Made by a program: the position numbers and the translations under genes. The notes under the pieces were generated by a model. The model had not been told where the DNA came from, did not search any database, and worked only from the letters and a program-made list of their open reading frames with translations. This document shows, piece after piece, positions 25,692-35,203 of a stretch of DNA of 60,484 nt; the stretch's first letter is position 1; the number at the start of each line of letters is the position of its first letter. The DNA is taken from the NCBI RefSeq assembly GCF_000425805.1, contig NZ_AUED01000025.1, positions 1-60,484 of the forward strand, read 5' to 3'. The DNA is from Pseudomonas vranovensis DSM 16006. Lineage in GTDB: Bacteria; Pseudomonadota; Gammaproteobacteria; Pseudomonadales; Pseudomonadaceae.

Positions 25692-26081
25692 ATGCCGGAG
25701 CAGGTTGTAATGGGTGCATTGTTGAGTTGTACGTTTGGCTCATCGCCGGGCAAGTTAACGCTTTTACCGACAAACCGTTACTGCGTAGAGCGTCAGTTCT
25801 CGGCAAATATCATGGACCATAAGCCGATGGTAAATATCACCCCGTTCGGGGTTTGCAAGTCCATCGCCAATCCGCAAGTGAGTGCCGCGACGTCGGCAGC
25901 AATGGGGGTGTTGACCCCCATGCCCTGTATACCCGCAACAACCTCGCCCTGGACGCCAGGTGCCATCAAGGGACACGTCGCGGGACAGCCAGCCTTGCAC
26001 AGCAAATGCACCTGTATGTGCCAATGGGCCGGAGTCATCAAGGTGGATCACCCCGGAACCACGCGAACTACGATCGCCTGA
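25692..26081 (+). CDS. PAAR-like (DUF4280-type) spike-tip protein
   Basis: A 129-residue protein that is almost only the PAAR-like fold: V-V-M-G-A-L-L-S-C-T-F-G at the start, P-M-V-N-I-T-P-F-G-V-C, a proline-rich T-P-M-P-C-I-P-A-T-T-S-P-W, and the late cysteines C-T-C-M-C-Q-W. DUF4280 proteins sharpen the VgrG spike and carry effectors. No toxin extension is fused, so it would act as an adaptor for a separate cargo; the nearest candidate is the cyclase-like gene. It is 12 bases upstream of vgrG. Confidence 0.85.
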   Translation: MPEQVVMGALLSCTFGSSPGKLTLLPTNRYCVERQFSANIMDHKPMVNITPFGVCKSIANPQVSAATSAAMGVLTPMPCIPATTSPWTPGAIKGHVAGQPALHSKCTCMCQWAGVIKVDHPGTTRTTIA

Positions 26082-26093
26082 GAGAGTGGGTGA

Positions 26094-28178
26094 ATGATGA
26101 CTGAAATGCTGCGTTGTACTTTCGCCGGGCCGTCAGGTGCCGATGCCTGGCTGTTTGCCGGTCTTGCAGGTGAAGAAGGGCTGAGCCAACCGTTCGAATA
26201 CTCCGTCAAGGTACTTAGCCCTGTTGGCGTACTGAGTGCCAACGGGTTGCTGGGTAAGGCGCTGGCGCTGCATATGCCCTACATCGGACCGAGTGGGGAG
26301 GTATTGCAACGCACACTGCATGCGTACGTAGTCGGCTTTCGCGGCGTCGCTGATCAGGGCCGTTTACCTTGCTATGAGCTGCTGCTGCGGCCGTGGTTGT
26401 GGTTTGCCAATTACGCCAGCCACTTTCGCATCTTCCAGAATCAATCTGTGATCGAAGTACTCAAGGCCGTACTCGCTAACTATCCGGGGGAAGTGGAGTG
26501 GGCCGTCACTGAACACTACGAAGTACTTGAATACTGCGTGCAGTACGGTGAGACCGACCTGGCCTTTGTCAGTCGGCTGTTGGAACGCGTCGGGATGTAC
26601 TACTTTTTTCGGCACACCGAGCAAGGCCACACCCTGGTCGTCACGGACGCCAGCGCTGTGCATACGCCAATCGAAAACGACCACCCCTTGCAGTGGCGCG
26701 CTGGCGATGACTCGATCCTGCATAGCCTATGGAACTGGCAGGTGCAGCATACCCTGTGCACGGGCCGGGTCTGTGCCGTGGATTTTGACTTTCTCAAGGC
26801 TAACACCCGTGAGGCAGCCCAGTTGAGGGCCGATGCTAGTGTGGCTGTCGATCACGATCAGGGCGCCTATGAGCTTTACCGCTACCCGGGTTACTTCCAT
26901 AGCTCGGCAGCAGGGGAGGGGGTGACACGGGTACAGGCCCAGGCATTGCATGGTGAGCAGTACCTGGTCAGCGCGACTGGCTGCGCGCCCTATTTGACGC
27001 CAGGGTATTGCTTCACCCTGAGTGAGCATCCGGATGACAGCCAGAACAGTGCTTACTTGATTGTTCGCGCTCAGCTCAATGCCGTGTGTATGCCGTCCAA
27101 TTATGGTGTTGGCGCTGCGCATTTCGAGTGCCACATGGCGGCCATTCCCAGTACACGCCAGTACCGTGCAGAACAGCGAACGCCTCGCCCAAAAATTTCC
27201 GGGCCGCAGACGGCGTTTGTGGTCGGTAAAGCGGGTGAACCCCTGTGGGTGGATGAGTTCGGGAGAATCAAGATTCAATTCCACTGGGACCGTGGTGAAG
27301 CAACCAATGAAAATTGCTCCTGCTGGGTTCGCGTGGTGCAGCCCTGGGCCGGCCAAAGCCGAGGTGCAGTCTTTTTGCCTCGGGTCGGGCAGGAAGTGCT
27401 GGTGGAGTTTTTCGATGGCGACCCGGACCGCCCCTTGGTGACGGGCTGCCTGTACAACGCAGGCATGCGGCCGCCCTACGAATTGCCCGCGCAGGTCGCG
27501 CGCAGCGGTATCAAGAGCCAGTCACTGGGCGGGGCAGACGTTTATAACGAGCTGCGCTTCGAAGACAAAGAAGGTGCCGAGCAATTGTTGTTTCACGCCG
27601 GGCGCAATCAGGACATTACCGTCGTCAACGATGCCCTGGAACACATCGGTAATGAGCGACACCTCATCGTCGGCAGCAGTTCGTTCAGTCAGGTGGGCCA
27701 GGATGCCCACGAGCAAATTGGCGGCGACTACAACCTTCAAGTCGCGGCTGACCACTCTCTGGTAGTGGGCGGCAATCGCAACAGCGAGGTTTCCGGAGCG
27801 TACTCTTTGAGTGTTAGTGGTGACCAGCAGGGCATGGTCGCCGGAGCACTCTCGCTGGACGTTGGCTCGGACAGCGATGTCAAAGTGGGCGGCAAGTTCA
27901 AGCTGGGAGCCGATAGCGTCGATGTAATGGGCGCTCAAACCCTCACCCTGGAAGCGGGGCAAACCCTCACCCTCAAGGCTGGCGAGAACACCTTGGTGCT
28001 GGGGCCCCAAGGGGTGGCGATCAATGGTGTGCAGGTGACGATCGATGGCAAGAGCAAGGTCGACATCAATAGCGGTGGCGGTGGCGGGGCGGCGAGCGCT
28101 CAAGCGCCAAAACCAAAAAAACCTCAACAGTCCAAGAAGGCCCTGAAGGCCAAGGAAGCTGATAGTGGCCGTGATTAA
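26094..28178 (+). CDS. vgrG: Type VI spike protein VgrG
   Basis: A 694-residue VgrG. The gp27-like part (1 to about 380) has Q-P-F-E-Y-S-V-K-V-L-S and V-Q-Y-G-E-T-D-L-A-F-V-S-R-L-L-E-R-V-G-M-Y-Y-F-F. The gp5 OB domain has W-V-D-E-F-G-R-I-K-I-Q-F-H-W-D-R and W-A-G-Q-S-R-G. The C-terminal beta-prism repeats end with T-L-T-L-E-A-G-Q and K-A-G-E-N-T-L-V-L. A Gly-rich then Lys/Pro-rich tail of about 35 residues ends the protein, too short to be an enzyme. It directly follows the PAAR-like gene and overlaps the GTG-started form of tssJ. Confidence 0.94.
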   Translation: MMTEMLRCTFAGPSGADAWLFAGLAGEEGLSQPFEYSVKVLSPVGVLSANGLLGKALALHMPYIGPSGEVLQRTLHAYVVGFRGVADQGRLPCYELLLRPWLWFANYASHFRIFQNQSVIEVLKAVLANYPGEVEWAVTEHYEVLEYCVQYGETDLAFVSRLLERVGMYYFFRHTEQGHTLVVTDASAVHTPIENDHPLQWRAGDDSILHSLWNWQVQHTLCTGRVCAVDFDFLKANTREAAQLRADASVAVDHDQGAYELYRYPGYFHSSAAGEGVTRVQAQALHGEQYLVSATGCAPYLTPGYCFTLSEHPDDSQNSAYLIVRAQLNAVCMPSNYGVGAAHFECHMAAIPSTRQYRAEQRTPRPKISGPQTAFVVGKAGEPLWVDEFGRIKIQFHWDRGEATNENCSCWVRVVQPWAGQSRGAVFLPRVGQEVLVEFFDGDPDRPLVTGCLYNAGMRPPYELPAQVARSGIKSQSLGGADVYNELRFEDKEGAEQLLFHAGRNQDITVVNDALEHIGNERHLIVGSSSFSQVGQDAHEQIGGDYNLQVAADHSLVVGGNRNSEVSGAYSLSVSGDQQGMVAGALSLDVGSDSDVKVGGKFKLGADSVDVMGAQTLTLEAGQTLTLKAGENTLVLGPQGVAINGVQVTIDGKSKVDINSGGGGGAASAQAPKPKKPQQSKKALKAKEADSGRD

Positions 28179-28179
28179 C

Positions 28180-28698
28180 ATGCGCGCGAGCCGGCGTCGC
28201 ATTGCTGTATGCGCTGTAGTGCTGACCCCCTTGCTGCTCCAGGGTTGCCAGATGTTTGGCCGGCAACAGACCCCATCGCCGCCAGACCCTCACAAAACGG
28301 TGCGCATGGAGGCGGCGCTGGATGTAAACCCGAACCTGTACGGCCGCCCCTCACCCGTGTTGCTCACGGTGTATCAGTTGAGCGAAGCCCAGGCGTTTCT
28401 CAATGCTGACCTGCTGCAGCTGGTCAGCGTCGTTCAAGCGCCCAGCACACTATGGTTGGCGCGAACGACATTTCAATTAGTCCCGGGCGAACAGCGTACT
28501 CACCGATTTTTACCTGATCCGGCACTGCGGCTTATGGCTGTGGTCGCTGAATACCGCGACCTGGATAACGCCCAATGGCGTGCCGTTGAGGTATTTAATG
28601 CCCAGCGCTCGTTGACGCTCAAGGTTGCAGTTGCACGAAGCGCGGTGTCGATCAGCGTAGTGCCAGAACAGCAAGGGGCTTCTACCAATGTTCAGTAA
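28180..28698 (+). CDS. tssJ: Type VI outer-membrane lipoprotein TssJ
   Basis: A 172-residue lipoprotein. The signal peptide ends in the lipobox L-L-L-Q-G-C, so the mature protein is acylated at that Cys. The body has the TssJ pattern G-R-P-S-P-V-L-L-T-V-Y-Q-L and a later V-V-A-E-Y-R-D-L-D. It anchors the TssM part of the membrane complex. I start at ATG 28180, just after the vgrG stop; an in-frame GTG at 28165 would overlap vgrG. The ribosome site is weak either way. Confidence 0.9.
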   Translation: MRASRRRIAVCAVVLTPLLLQGCQMFGRQQTPSPPDPHKTVRMEAALDVNPNLYGRPSPVLLTVYQLSEAQAFLNADLLQLVSVVQAPSTLWLARTTFQLVPGEQRTHRFLPDPALRLMAVVAEYRDLDNAQWRAVEVFNAQRSLTLKVAVARSAVSISVVPEQQGASTNVQ

Positions 28699-30028
28699 CG
28701 ATAAGGTGGTTTGGTCGGAAGGCATGTTCCTCCAGCCACAACATTTTCAGCAGCTTCAACGCCATTCCAAGGCGCAGTTGATCCAGGCAGTACATGCGAT
28801 TCATCCCGATGCCTGGGGGTTTACTGCATTGAAGATCGATCCGGCACAGTTGCTTATGGGGCGAATCACCCTCATTGAGTGCAGTGGCATCCTGCCCGAT
28901 GGCACGCTGTTCGATCTCGACAGCCAGGCGTTGGCCCGGGCCAGTTTCGTGGTACCGGAAGGTGCACGCGAACTTGAGGTGGTGCTGGCGTTGCCGATGA
29001 CCACTGTGTCCTGTACCGAAGTCGAGCGCGAGCCGGGTGCGAACAGTCTGGCGCGCTATCGCCTGGTCGAGGCTGTGGTACCTGATTGCAACGCCGAGGG
29101 TTCGGAGCACGCCACCTTACAAGTGGCGCGACTCAACCTGCGCTTGGCGCGCCAGCAGGACGTCGCACCCACACATGCCTATTTGGGCGCAGTGCGGGTA
29201 CTGGAGCGTAGCCCTAGTGGTGAGGTGCGTCTTGATGAAGGGTTTATTGCGCCTGTACTCAACTGGCGGTTGGCGCACCCGTTGGCGGTGTTTGTGGATG
29301 AGTTTCTCGGTCGAGTCAAACAGCGTGGTTACATGCTGGCTACCAATATGGGAGTTCCCGGGCTCGGTGGTGTTGCAGAGGTCCAGCATTTTTTGATGCT
29401 GCAGACGGTCAACCGTGCCGAGTCAGTGCTGTCGCACCTGGCCTCCTATCCGCAGCTCCACCCTGAGCAGTTGTACCGGGAGCTGGTAGGGATCGCCGGT
29501 GAGTTGGCGATTTTTTCCGAAGCTGACAAGCGTCCAAAAGGTTACCCGGCTTACCGTCATGACCGATTGGCCGACACCTTTGAACCGGTGATGCAGGGGT
29601 TGGCGTACACCCTCAGCGCGCAAGCCGGAACCGATGTAGTACCACTGGTTCTGAACGACAGGGAGCATGGCATTCGTTTCGCAGCCGTGCACGATAGCGG
29701 GTTATATGCCACTGCCCGGTTTGTGCTGGCAGTGCGTGCCCAGATACCCGATGACGAGTTGCGTAAAACCTTTCCCTCCTGCCTGAAAATTGGCCCTGGC
29801 GAGCGGGTTGCAGACTTGGTCGACTTGCAACTGCCCGGGCTCGATGTGTGTGTCTTACCGGCGGCGCCACGTGAGCTGCCTTACTACGCCGGCTTTAGTT
29901 ACTTCGAACTGCAGAACGATCATCCATTGTGGCAAGCGCTTAAGGCCGGTGCTGGTTTCGGCTTGCATGTGGCCGGTGATTTTCCAGGTTTGCAACTGGC
30001 CTTCTGGGCGATCAAGGAGCCCCAATGA
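28688..30028 (+). CDS. tssK: Type VI baseplate-membrane adaptor TssK
   Basis: A 446-residue TssK. It starts V-V-W-S-E-G-M-F-L-Q-P-Q-H-F-Q-Q, the invariant opening of the family. The middle has P-V-L-N-W-R-L-A-H-P-L and the C-terminal domain has R-E-L-P-Y-Y-A-G-F-S-Y-F-E-L, as expected. It links TssF/G to TssL/M. It overlaps tssJ by 11 bases and tssL by 4 (ATGA). Confidence 0.95.
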   Translation: MFSNDKVVWSEGMFLQPQHFQQLQRHSKAQLIQAVHAIHPDAWGFTALKIDPAQLLMGRITLIECSGILPDGTLFDLDSQALARASFVVPEGARELEVVLALPMTTVSCTEVEREPGANSLARYRLVEAVVPDCNAEGSEHATLQVARLNLRLARQQDVAPTHAYLGAVRVLERSPSGEVRLDEGFIAPVLNWRLAHPLAVFVDEFLGRVKQRGYMLATNMGVPGLGGVAEVQHFLMLQTVNRAESVLSHLASYPQLHPEQLYRELVGIAGELAIFSEADKRPKGYPAYRHDRLADTFEPVMQGLAYTLSAQAGTDVVPLVLNDREHGIRFAAVHDSGLYATARFVLAVRAQIPDDELRKTFPSCLKIGPGERVADLVDLQLPGLDVCVLPAAPRELPYYAGFSYFELQNDHPLWQALKAGAGFGLHVAGDFPGLQLAFWAIKEPQ

Positions 30029-31233
30029 AACACCGACTGCTCAAGCCAATAGCCTCGCTCAGGGCGCGTTTTCGCGGTAGCGCCAGTCAATGTGAGCAGG
30101 CACAGCCTCAAGCGCTGCCGCCGATGACAAGTGATGGGTTGGCTCAGCACGCGAGCAGCTTGCTCTATGAGGTGGTGCTGCTGCGAGGACCGGGCCAGGC
30201 TCCGGACCTCGATGAGTTACGCGCACGACTGGTCACCCAGGTGCGTACGTTTCATCGACTGGCTGTAGTCGACGGTAGCCCGCCAGCTATGGTCGAGCGG
30301 GCACAGTACGCCATTTGCACGCTGCTCGATGAAACCATTTCCAGCGCTGAATGGGGGCGTGGTGGCTGGTCCAGGCACAGCTTGTTGATGATTTTTCACG
30401 GGCAGACTTCAGGGGGGGACGGTTTTTTCGCCTACCTCGATGTGGCTGAACTCAAACCTGAAGAAAACCTTCCCTTGCTGGAGTTGATGTACCTGTGCCT
30501 GGCCCTTGGCCTTGAGGGGCGCTACCGCATTCAGAGCGAGGGCCGGGCCGCCTTGGCGCTGCGTCGCAACCAGCTATTTGAAACCATCCGTATGCAGCGC
30601 GGATACCTGCCTAAGGCGCGCCTGGATCAACACTTGCGCGCGTGGAGCCGCAACCCTTTCAAGCGCCGGCGCTATTTCTGGTGGGGCTGCGGCGTGTTGT
30701 CGGTGGGCTTGGCTATGGGCTTGGGGTATCACCTGGAAAACCGCTCCTACCAGACCCTGGTGCGTGTGCAGGCGCTCGAACAAGCGCCGCTGGTCAGCCT
30801 CACCCAACAACTTGCCGAGCAACTTTCCGCTGACTTGCGCGCAGGGCGCTTGAATCTGCTGGAGGATGGGCAAGGAGTGCGCTTGATCATCAACGCCTCC
30901 GGGCTCTTCGCCCCAGGTGCAAGCGAGGTTGCTGAAGTGTACCGGCCGGTGCTGCGACGAATTGCTGCGGCGCTGGATCAATGGCAGGGGCGGATCAAGG
31001 TCATCGGGCATAGCGATGACACGCCGGTTGCCAGGCATCTGGTGTCAAACCAGGCGTTGTCCCAGGTCCGTGCGGAGGCCGTGTTGCAGTTTCTGGTAGG
31101 TGAGCACGCCGACCCGCAACGCTTTGTCGCTGAGGGGCGTGGTGAATTCGAGCCCTTGTTTGCCAATGACAGTCCAGATAACCGAGCGCGTAATCGTCGC
31201 GTGGAAATTTTCGTGTACGCCGCCGAGCAGTAA
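30025..31233 (+). CDS. tssL: Type VI inner-membrane protein TssL with OmpA-like domain
   Basis: A 402-residue protein. The N-terminal DotU cytoplasmic domain has A-Q-Y-A-I-C-T-L-L-D-E-T and L-E-L-M-Y-L-C-L-A-L-G-L-E-G-R-Y. A single transmembrane segment follows near residues 215-232 (W-G-C-G-V-L-S-V-G-L-A-M-G-L-G). The C-terminal part is a peptidoglycan-binding OmpA-like domain (I-G-H-S-D-D-T-P, then N-R-A-R-N-R-R-V-E-I). This is the extended TssL form. ATGA overlap with tssK; its stop overlaps the tssM start (TAATG). Confidence 0.95.
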   Translation: MKHRLLKPIASLRARFRGSASQCEQAQPQALPPMTSDGLAQHASSLLYEVVLLRGPGQAPDLDELRARLVTQVRTFHRLAVVDGSPPAMVERAQYAICTLLDETISSAEWGRGGWSRHSLLMIFHGQTSGGDGFFAYLDVAELKPEENLPLLELMYLCLALGLEGRYRIQSEGRAALALRRNQLFETIRMQRGYLPKARLDQHLRAWSRNPFKRRRYFWWGCGVLSVGLAMGLGYHLENRSYQTLVRVQALEQAPLVSLTQQLAEQLSADLRAGRLNLLEDGQGVRLIINASGLFAPGASEVAEVYRPVLRRIAAALDQWQGRIKVIGHSDDTPVARHLVSNQALSQVRAEAVLQFLVGEHADPQRFVAEGRGEFEPLFANDSPDNRARNRRVEIFVYAAEQ

Positions 31234-34200
31234 TGCTCCTGGTTACTCTTATTGTGGGTATTAATGCGATGCTCTTGCGCGCTTTGAAATCCTTGCTGCG
31301 CGCTTTGCCGCTGCTGCTGGGGCTCAGCTTTGCACTCTATTTGGTCGTTGGCCACGGCCAACGCCTGGCGATTGATGGTCAAGCGCCATTAGCCAGTCTC
31401 GGTTCACGTCTGATCGTCGCAGGATCGATGCTTTGGTTGGCGTCAGTGGTGCTATGGCTTCGCCGCCGCGCGGCCAGAAAAAAAGCGCCTGAAGCGGCCA
31501 AAAGCGTGAGCGTCATAGAGGAACCATCAGAGCGTGAGCAACTGTTGCGAGAGCGACTGCAGGCATGGCACCAGCGCGCTGACAGTAAATTGCCGGGCTT
31601 CTTGCTGGTCGGCCCGGCCGGTTTCGATAAAGGCCCGTTACAGGGGTTGGCGAATAACCATGAAGACGATCTGCATTGCAGCGCGATGGGTGGCTTTGCC
31701 CTCTATGACTTCAGTGGCGCACTACTGAGTCAGCGTCAACCCGAAGAGGTCCGCCTCTGGCGGTTGGCCCTTACTGAATTGCAGCAACGTAGTGCGGTTG
31801 GCCGGCCCGTGCGTGGGGTGGTGTTGGCTCTGAGCGCCGCGCAACTACAACAGGCGACGCCGGTAGAGCGCGACCAGTTGGCGTTGACCCTGCGCATGCG
31901 CCTTGAGGAGCTGGCCTCCCACTTCGGTAAAGGGCTGACGGTGCAGGTGATTGTCAGCGGTTGCGAGCAGTTGCCTGGCTACACGGCCTCGCTGGCCTGC
32001 CTGGCTCCCGAGCAGCGGGCGATGAGCATTGAGTTCCCGCCGGGCAGCAGTAATCGGCAACTGCTGAGTACGCTTGGCACGCGCATGAGCGAGCTGATTG
32101 CCGGGCTACAAAGCGGTGAGTATGAGCGGTTACAGCGTGAGCCTGATGTACAGGTGCGCGGGATGTTGTTCGGCTTTTCACCGATGTGGCGCAGTTTCTC
32201 GCTAGTGTTACAGGAGGTTCTTCAAACCGCCTTTGGTCAGGAGCGAGGCGTTGCCCAGGTCGGGTTGCAGTCGATACGCTTTACCGCCCAGCCCGCTGAT
32301 GGTGAGGTGAGTGCGCCGGCCCCGGCGTTTTTGCGGGCAATGCAGTCCTGTAGAAGGGCCGGTCGTTTCCACAGGTTATTGCACCAGGGGCTGACGTGGT
32401 CGCGACCGCGTGTTCACTACCTTGTGCTGGCGGCCTGCGTGATGGTGAGTGTGTTGTTACTGCTCCTGCATCGTGATCAGAGTCGCCGACTGGAGCAGGT
32501 TGATCGGGAAATCGAGGTGTTACAGCAACGCACAGGCCCGGTGAGTACAGGTGAGTTGAATGCGGCTGCCTTGTTGCGCCTGGATCGTTTGGCCGCCATT
32601 GAGCGGCTTGTCGACCAAGGGTGGCTACCGTGGGCGGCGGATCGCGAACTGCGCAGGCACGCATCGCAGTTGTATCGCCAGGGTTTGCAGCAACTATTGC
32701 TTGCGGATGTGTTGCAGCGGTTGCACGTAGCGCTGCGGGCCCAGCCTGCCGGCGATACGTACACATTGCGTCGCAGCCTCGGACTCTACCTGATGCTCGG
32801 CGGCGAAGGGCGCTTCAATGCGCAGCCGCTGCGCGACTGGTACGTTGATGCGCTGCGCTCGCATGCAGCCAGCGATTTCAGCGAGTTGCAGTACCAGCAC
32901 CTCGATATCCACCTCGCTCGCCTGTTCAAGCAATTGAGGCACGCTGCGCCGCTGCCGCTAGAGCAAAAGCTGGTCGAGCATGTGCGTGATCGACTTGCCG
33001 TACGGCCTTTTGCCGAGCACGTGTTTATTCAGTTACAAGAGCAGTTGTCCAGGTACTCGCTGACGGACTTCAGCGCGGCCTCAGTCCTTGGCGCTCAAGG
33101 GCTGTTGCTGTTTTCCCGGCGCAGTGGCGAACACGCTACCCTGGGGGTGCCAGGACAGTTCAGTGTCGAGGGCGAGCAACGGCTGCAGCAACTGCTGGAC
33201 CCGCTCTTGAACGCTGAGCTGGAGCATGAGCGTCAGCTGATGGGGCGAGCCCAACAACTGGAGGCCGGGCCGCTTAAACAAGAAATCCTCGCGCTTTATT
33301 ACCAGTCATACATTGAAAGCTGGCAGGCATTTTTTGACGACTTGCAGATCGCCGGCCTCGATCAGGCCGAACATTTACCTCGTCGTATGCTGCAACTGAC
33401 GCATAAGGATTCGCCGCTAGTGGGCCTGCTGCGTGAGGCGGGGCGGCAAACCGAACTGGCACCTGCGGCCAAACCCCAGGGTTGGCTGGCACGAGCCCAG
33501 AAACAGGGCGAGCGCCTGCAGCATGTCGCGCTTGCACAAAGTAGGCTGCCTGCCTTGGAGACGCCGCAACCGAACCCGGTAAACGAGTATTTTCGCCCCT
33601 TGCATCAATGGCTGGCCATCACCGATCAGGCGCCTGCCAGCGACGCGTTACTGAGCGTGCTGAAGTCCGCCGCGCAGTTCATTCAGGCTGCGCAAAGCCC
33701 CCCACAGCTCAAGGCGAAGCTACCTGCCAATGATGTACTCCAGCATTTGCAAGCGGAAGTCGAGCAATTGCCCGTGCAACTCCAACCTTTGCTGCACGAT
33801 GTGGTCATGACAAGCCAGCACTGGTTGCAGCAACACAGCAGCCAGTCAGCGCACGCTGCCTGGGAGCGCCAGGTCGAGCCCTTTTGCCAGCGGGCCCTGA
33901 ATGGGCGCTATCCGTTTGCAAGTGATGCATCGAACCAAGTCTCGCTGGACGACTTCAACCGCTTTTTCGCGGCTGATGGCGTGCTGCAGGGGTTTGTCGA
34001 AGAGCACCTGAGCGCCAGTGCCGACATTGTTACGCAGCCATGGCAGGTGAGCGGAAATACCGCTGACGAGGGGGCTGACGCGCAGCTATTGGCCAGCGTC
34101 GAACAAGCGTCGCAACTCCGCCAACGCTTTTTTCCCGGTGGGCAGAACGTAGCCGGTTTTGCGTTCGAGGTCAGTCCGCTGAGCATGAGCGAACACATCG

Positions 34201-34574
34201 CCGAATTCAGCCTCAGTATTGATGGCCAGCATCTGGACTATAGCCATGGGCCTTTGCAATCAGCGGTGTTCGCCTGGCCGGGCAAGGCACTGGGCGGTGA
34301 AGTACGAGCCCGTGTGGTCATGCTCGATGGCCGCACCTTGACGCGCAAGGCAGAGGGGCCTTGGGCCTGGTTTCGCCTCGTGGACCAGGCGCGCCTGATT
34401 CCTACAGAAGACCTGCAGGTACGGCATCTGGTTCTGGATTTTGACGGTGCAGAAATGCGCTTGCAACTGCGAGTAGGTCACTCGGGGGCACCCTTCGACC
34501 GTCAGGGATGGAGCCGCTTTCAATGCTTACGTGAGCGCGCCGCTCCAACGCACCTCGCCTACAGCGTTCAATAA
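31233..34574 (+). CDS. tssM: Type VI inner-membrane protein TssM, 3' end altered by an IS relic
   Basis: A 1113-residue TssM (IcmF-like). Two N-terminal hydrophobic segments (about 13-38 and 50-72) and a third (about 390-410) flank a cytoplasmic domain. The Walker A position reads G-P-A-G-F-D-K-G-P, lacking the GKT/S of nucleotide-binding versions. The periplasmic part runs to the DUF1215/VasK-like end. The last 15 residues (from codon 34527) are encoded by the antisense of an IS5-type transposase relic, so the native tail is lost or replaced. Fragments of a second copy are scrambled at 5860-6440. The protein forms the membrane core with TssJ and TssL. Confidence 0.92.
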   Translation: MLLVTLIVGINAMLLRALKSLLRALPLLLGLSFALYLVVGHGQRLAIDGQAPLASLGSRLIVAGSMLWLASVVLWLRRRAARKKAPEAAKSVSVIEEPSEREQLLRERLQAWHQRADSKLPGFLLVGPAGFDKGPLQGLANNHEDDLHCSAMGGFALYDFSGALLSQRQPEEVRLWRLALTELQQRSAVGRPVRGVVLALSAAQLQQATPVERDQLALTLRMRLEELASHFGKGLTVQVIVSGCEQLPGYTASLACLAPEQRAMSIEFPPGSSNRQLLSTLGTRMSELIAGLQSGEYERLQREPDVQVRGMLFGFSPMWRSFSLVLQEVLQTAFGQERGVAQVGLQSIRFTAQPADGEVSAPAPAFLRAMQSCRRAGRFHRLLHQGLTWSRPRVHYLVLAACVMVSVLLLLLHRDQSRRLEQVDREIEVLQQRTGPVSTGELNAAALLRLDRLAAIERLVDQGWLPWAADRELRRHASQLYRQGLQQLLLADVLQRLHVALRAQPAGDTYTLRRSLGLYLMLGGEGRFNAQPLRDWYVDALRSHAASDFSELQYQHLDIHLARLFKQLRHAAPLPLEQKLVEHVRDRLAVRPFAEHVFIQLQEQLSRYSLTDFSAASVLGAQGLLLFSRRSGEHATLGVPGQFSVEGEQRLQQLLDPLLNAELEHERQLMGRAQQLEAGPLKQEILALYYQSYIESWQAFFDDLQIAGLDQAEHLPRRMLQLTHKDSPLVGLLREAGRQTELAPAAKPQGWLARAQKQGERLQHVALAQSRLPALETPQPNPVNEYFRPLHQWLAITDQAPASDALLSVLKSAAQFIQAAQSPPQLKAKLPANDVLQHLQAEVEQLPVQLQPLLHDVVMTSQHWLQQHSSQSAHAAWERQVEPFCQRALNGRYPFASDASNQVSLDDFNRFFAADGVLQGFVEEHLSASADIVTQPWQVSGNTADEGADAQLLASVEQASQLRQRFFPGGQNVAGFAFEVSPLSMSEHIAEFSLSIDGQHLDYSHGPLQSAVFAWPGKALGGEVRARVVMLDGRTLTRKAEGPWAWFRLVDQARLIPTEDLQVRHLVLDFDGAEMRLQLRVGHSGAPFDRQGWSRFQCLRERAAPTHLAYSVQ

Positions 34575-34800
34575 TCTCCACCGCGCCATCCGCAGATTCG
34601 ACAGCGAAAACAGCGTGGTCAGCTGGGCTGTATACTTAGCCACCTCTCGGAAGCGAGTCTTCACCTTACCGAACCGTTGCTTGATCACGCGAAACGGGTA
34701 TTCGAGTTTCGCCCGTGTCGGCGTTTTGAACCTCTCGATCTGGCGCTTGGCATTGAGATGCCATTCGACAGCTGCACGACGCTCTGCAGATTGCGAGCGT
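34527..34800 (-). pseudogene. IS5-family transposase C-terminal relic
   Basis: Minus-strand translation gives A-K-L-E-Y-P-F-R-V-I-K-Q-R-F-G then K-V-K-T-R-F-R-E-V-A-K-Y-T-A-Q-L-T-T-L-F-S-L-S-N-L-R-M-A-R, ending at a TAA (complement of 34527-34529). This is the last third of an IS5-type transposase with the Y-x2-E catalytic-region context lost upstream. It directly abuts and overlaps the tssM 3' end. Confidence 0.8.
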
Positions 34801-34806
34801 CGGGTA

Positions 34807-34914
34807 AATCAATGGCGAGCTGCAGCTGGACAGTGAAGAAAAAATTGGGTTAACCGCTAAAATTGAAGATTTTATGGGAAATCTCAAGAAAATCTTTACG
34901 ACTAATGCCGCCTG
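34807..34914 (+). pseudogene. C-terminal scrap of an unknown gene
   Basis: A frame reads INGELQLDSEEKIGLTAKIE and continues D-F-M-G-N-L-K-K-I-F to a stop at 34914. It is protein-like (amphipathic helix) but has no start; a stop codon lies immediately upstream. It may be the tail of a gene interrupted by the IS relic. Not recognised. Confidence 0.3.
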
Positions 34915-35203
34915 AACAGAAAAAGATCCAACTCATCTGGATCATGCGACAGGTTCAGGTGGTGGGATAACAACTGCACTTCCCGTGCAACCTTCCGGAT
35001 CAAAGCAAAACTCGGAAATGCTTCTTGTCAGCCTCCTCGTGCATCAGAACCGGTGATACGAACTCTACATCGGGACGACCACACATCACCAGGAATCGAT
35101 AGGATAGACCTTCGGCAGCGGGTCGATTATGGCAGCCGTTTAAGCGCTTGTGCGATAGCATGCCATGCAGAATATTCCGGATCACCCGCAGGAGCTTGCA
35201 ACG
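34915..35203. other. Unassigned relic stretch
   Basis: No intact gene. A minus-strand frame (35185-35000) reads SYRFLVMCGRPDVEFVSPVL, which is protein-like but short and without a clear ribosome site. I do not recognise it. Confidence 0.25.

Noticed and set aside
27522..28202. Minus-strand frame opposite the vgrG 3' end
   Set aside because: Antisense shadow of the repeat region; alternating hydrophobic residues come from the vgrG repeats.
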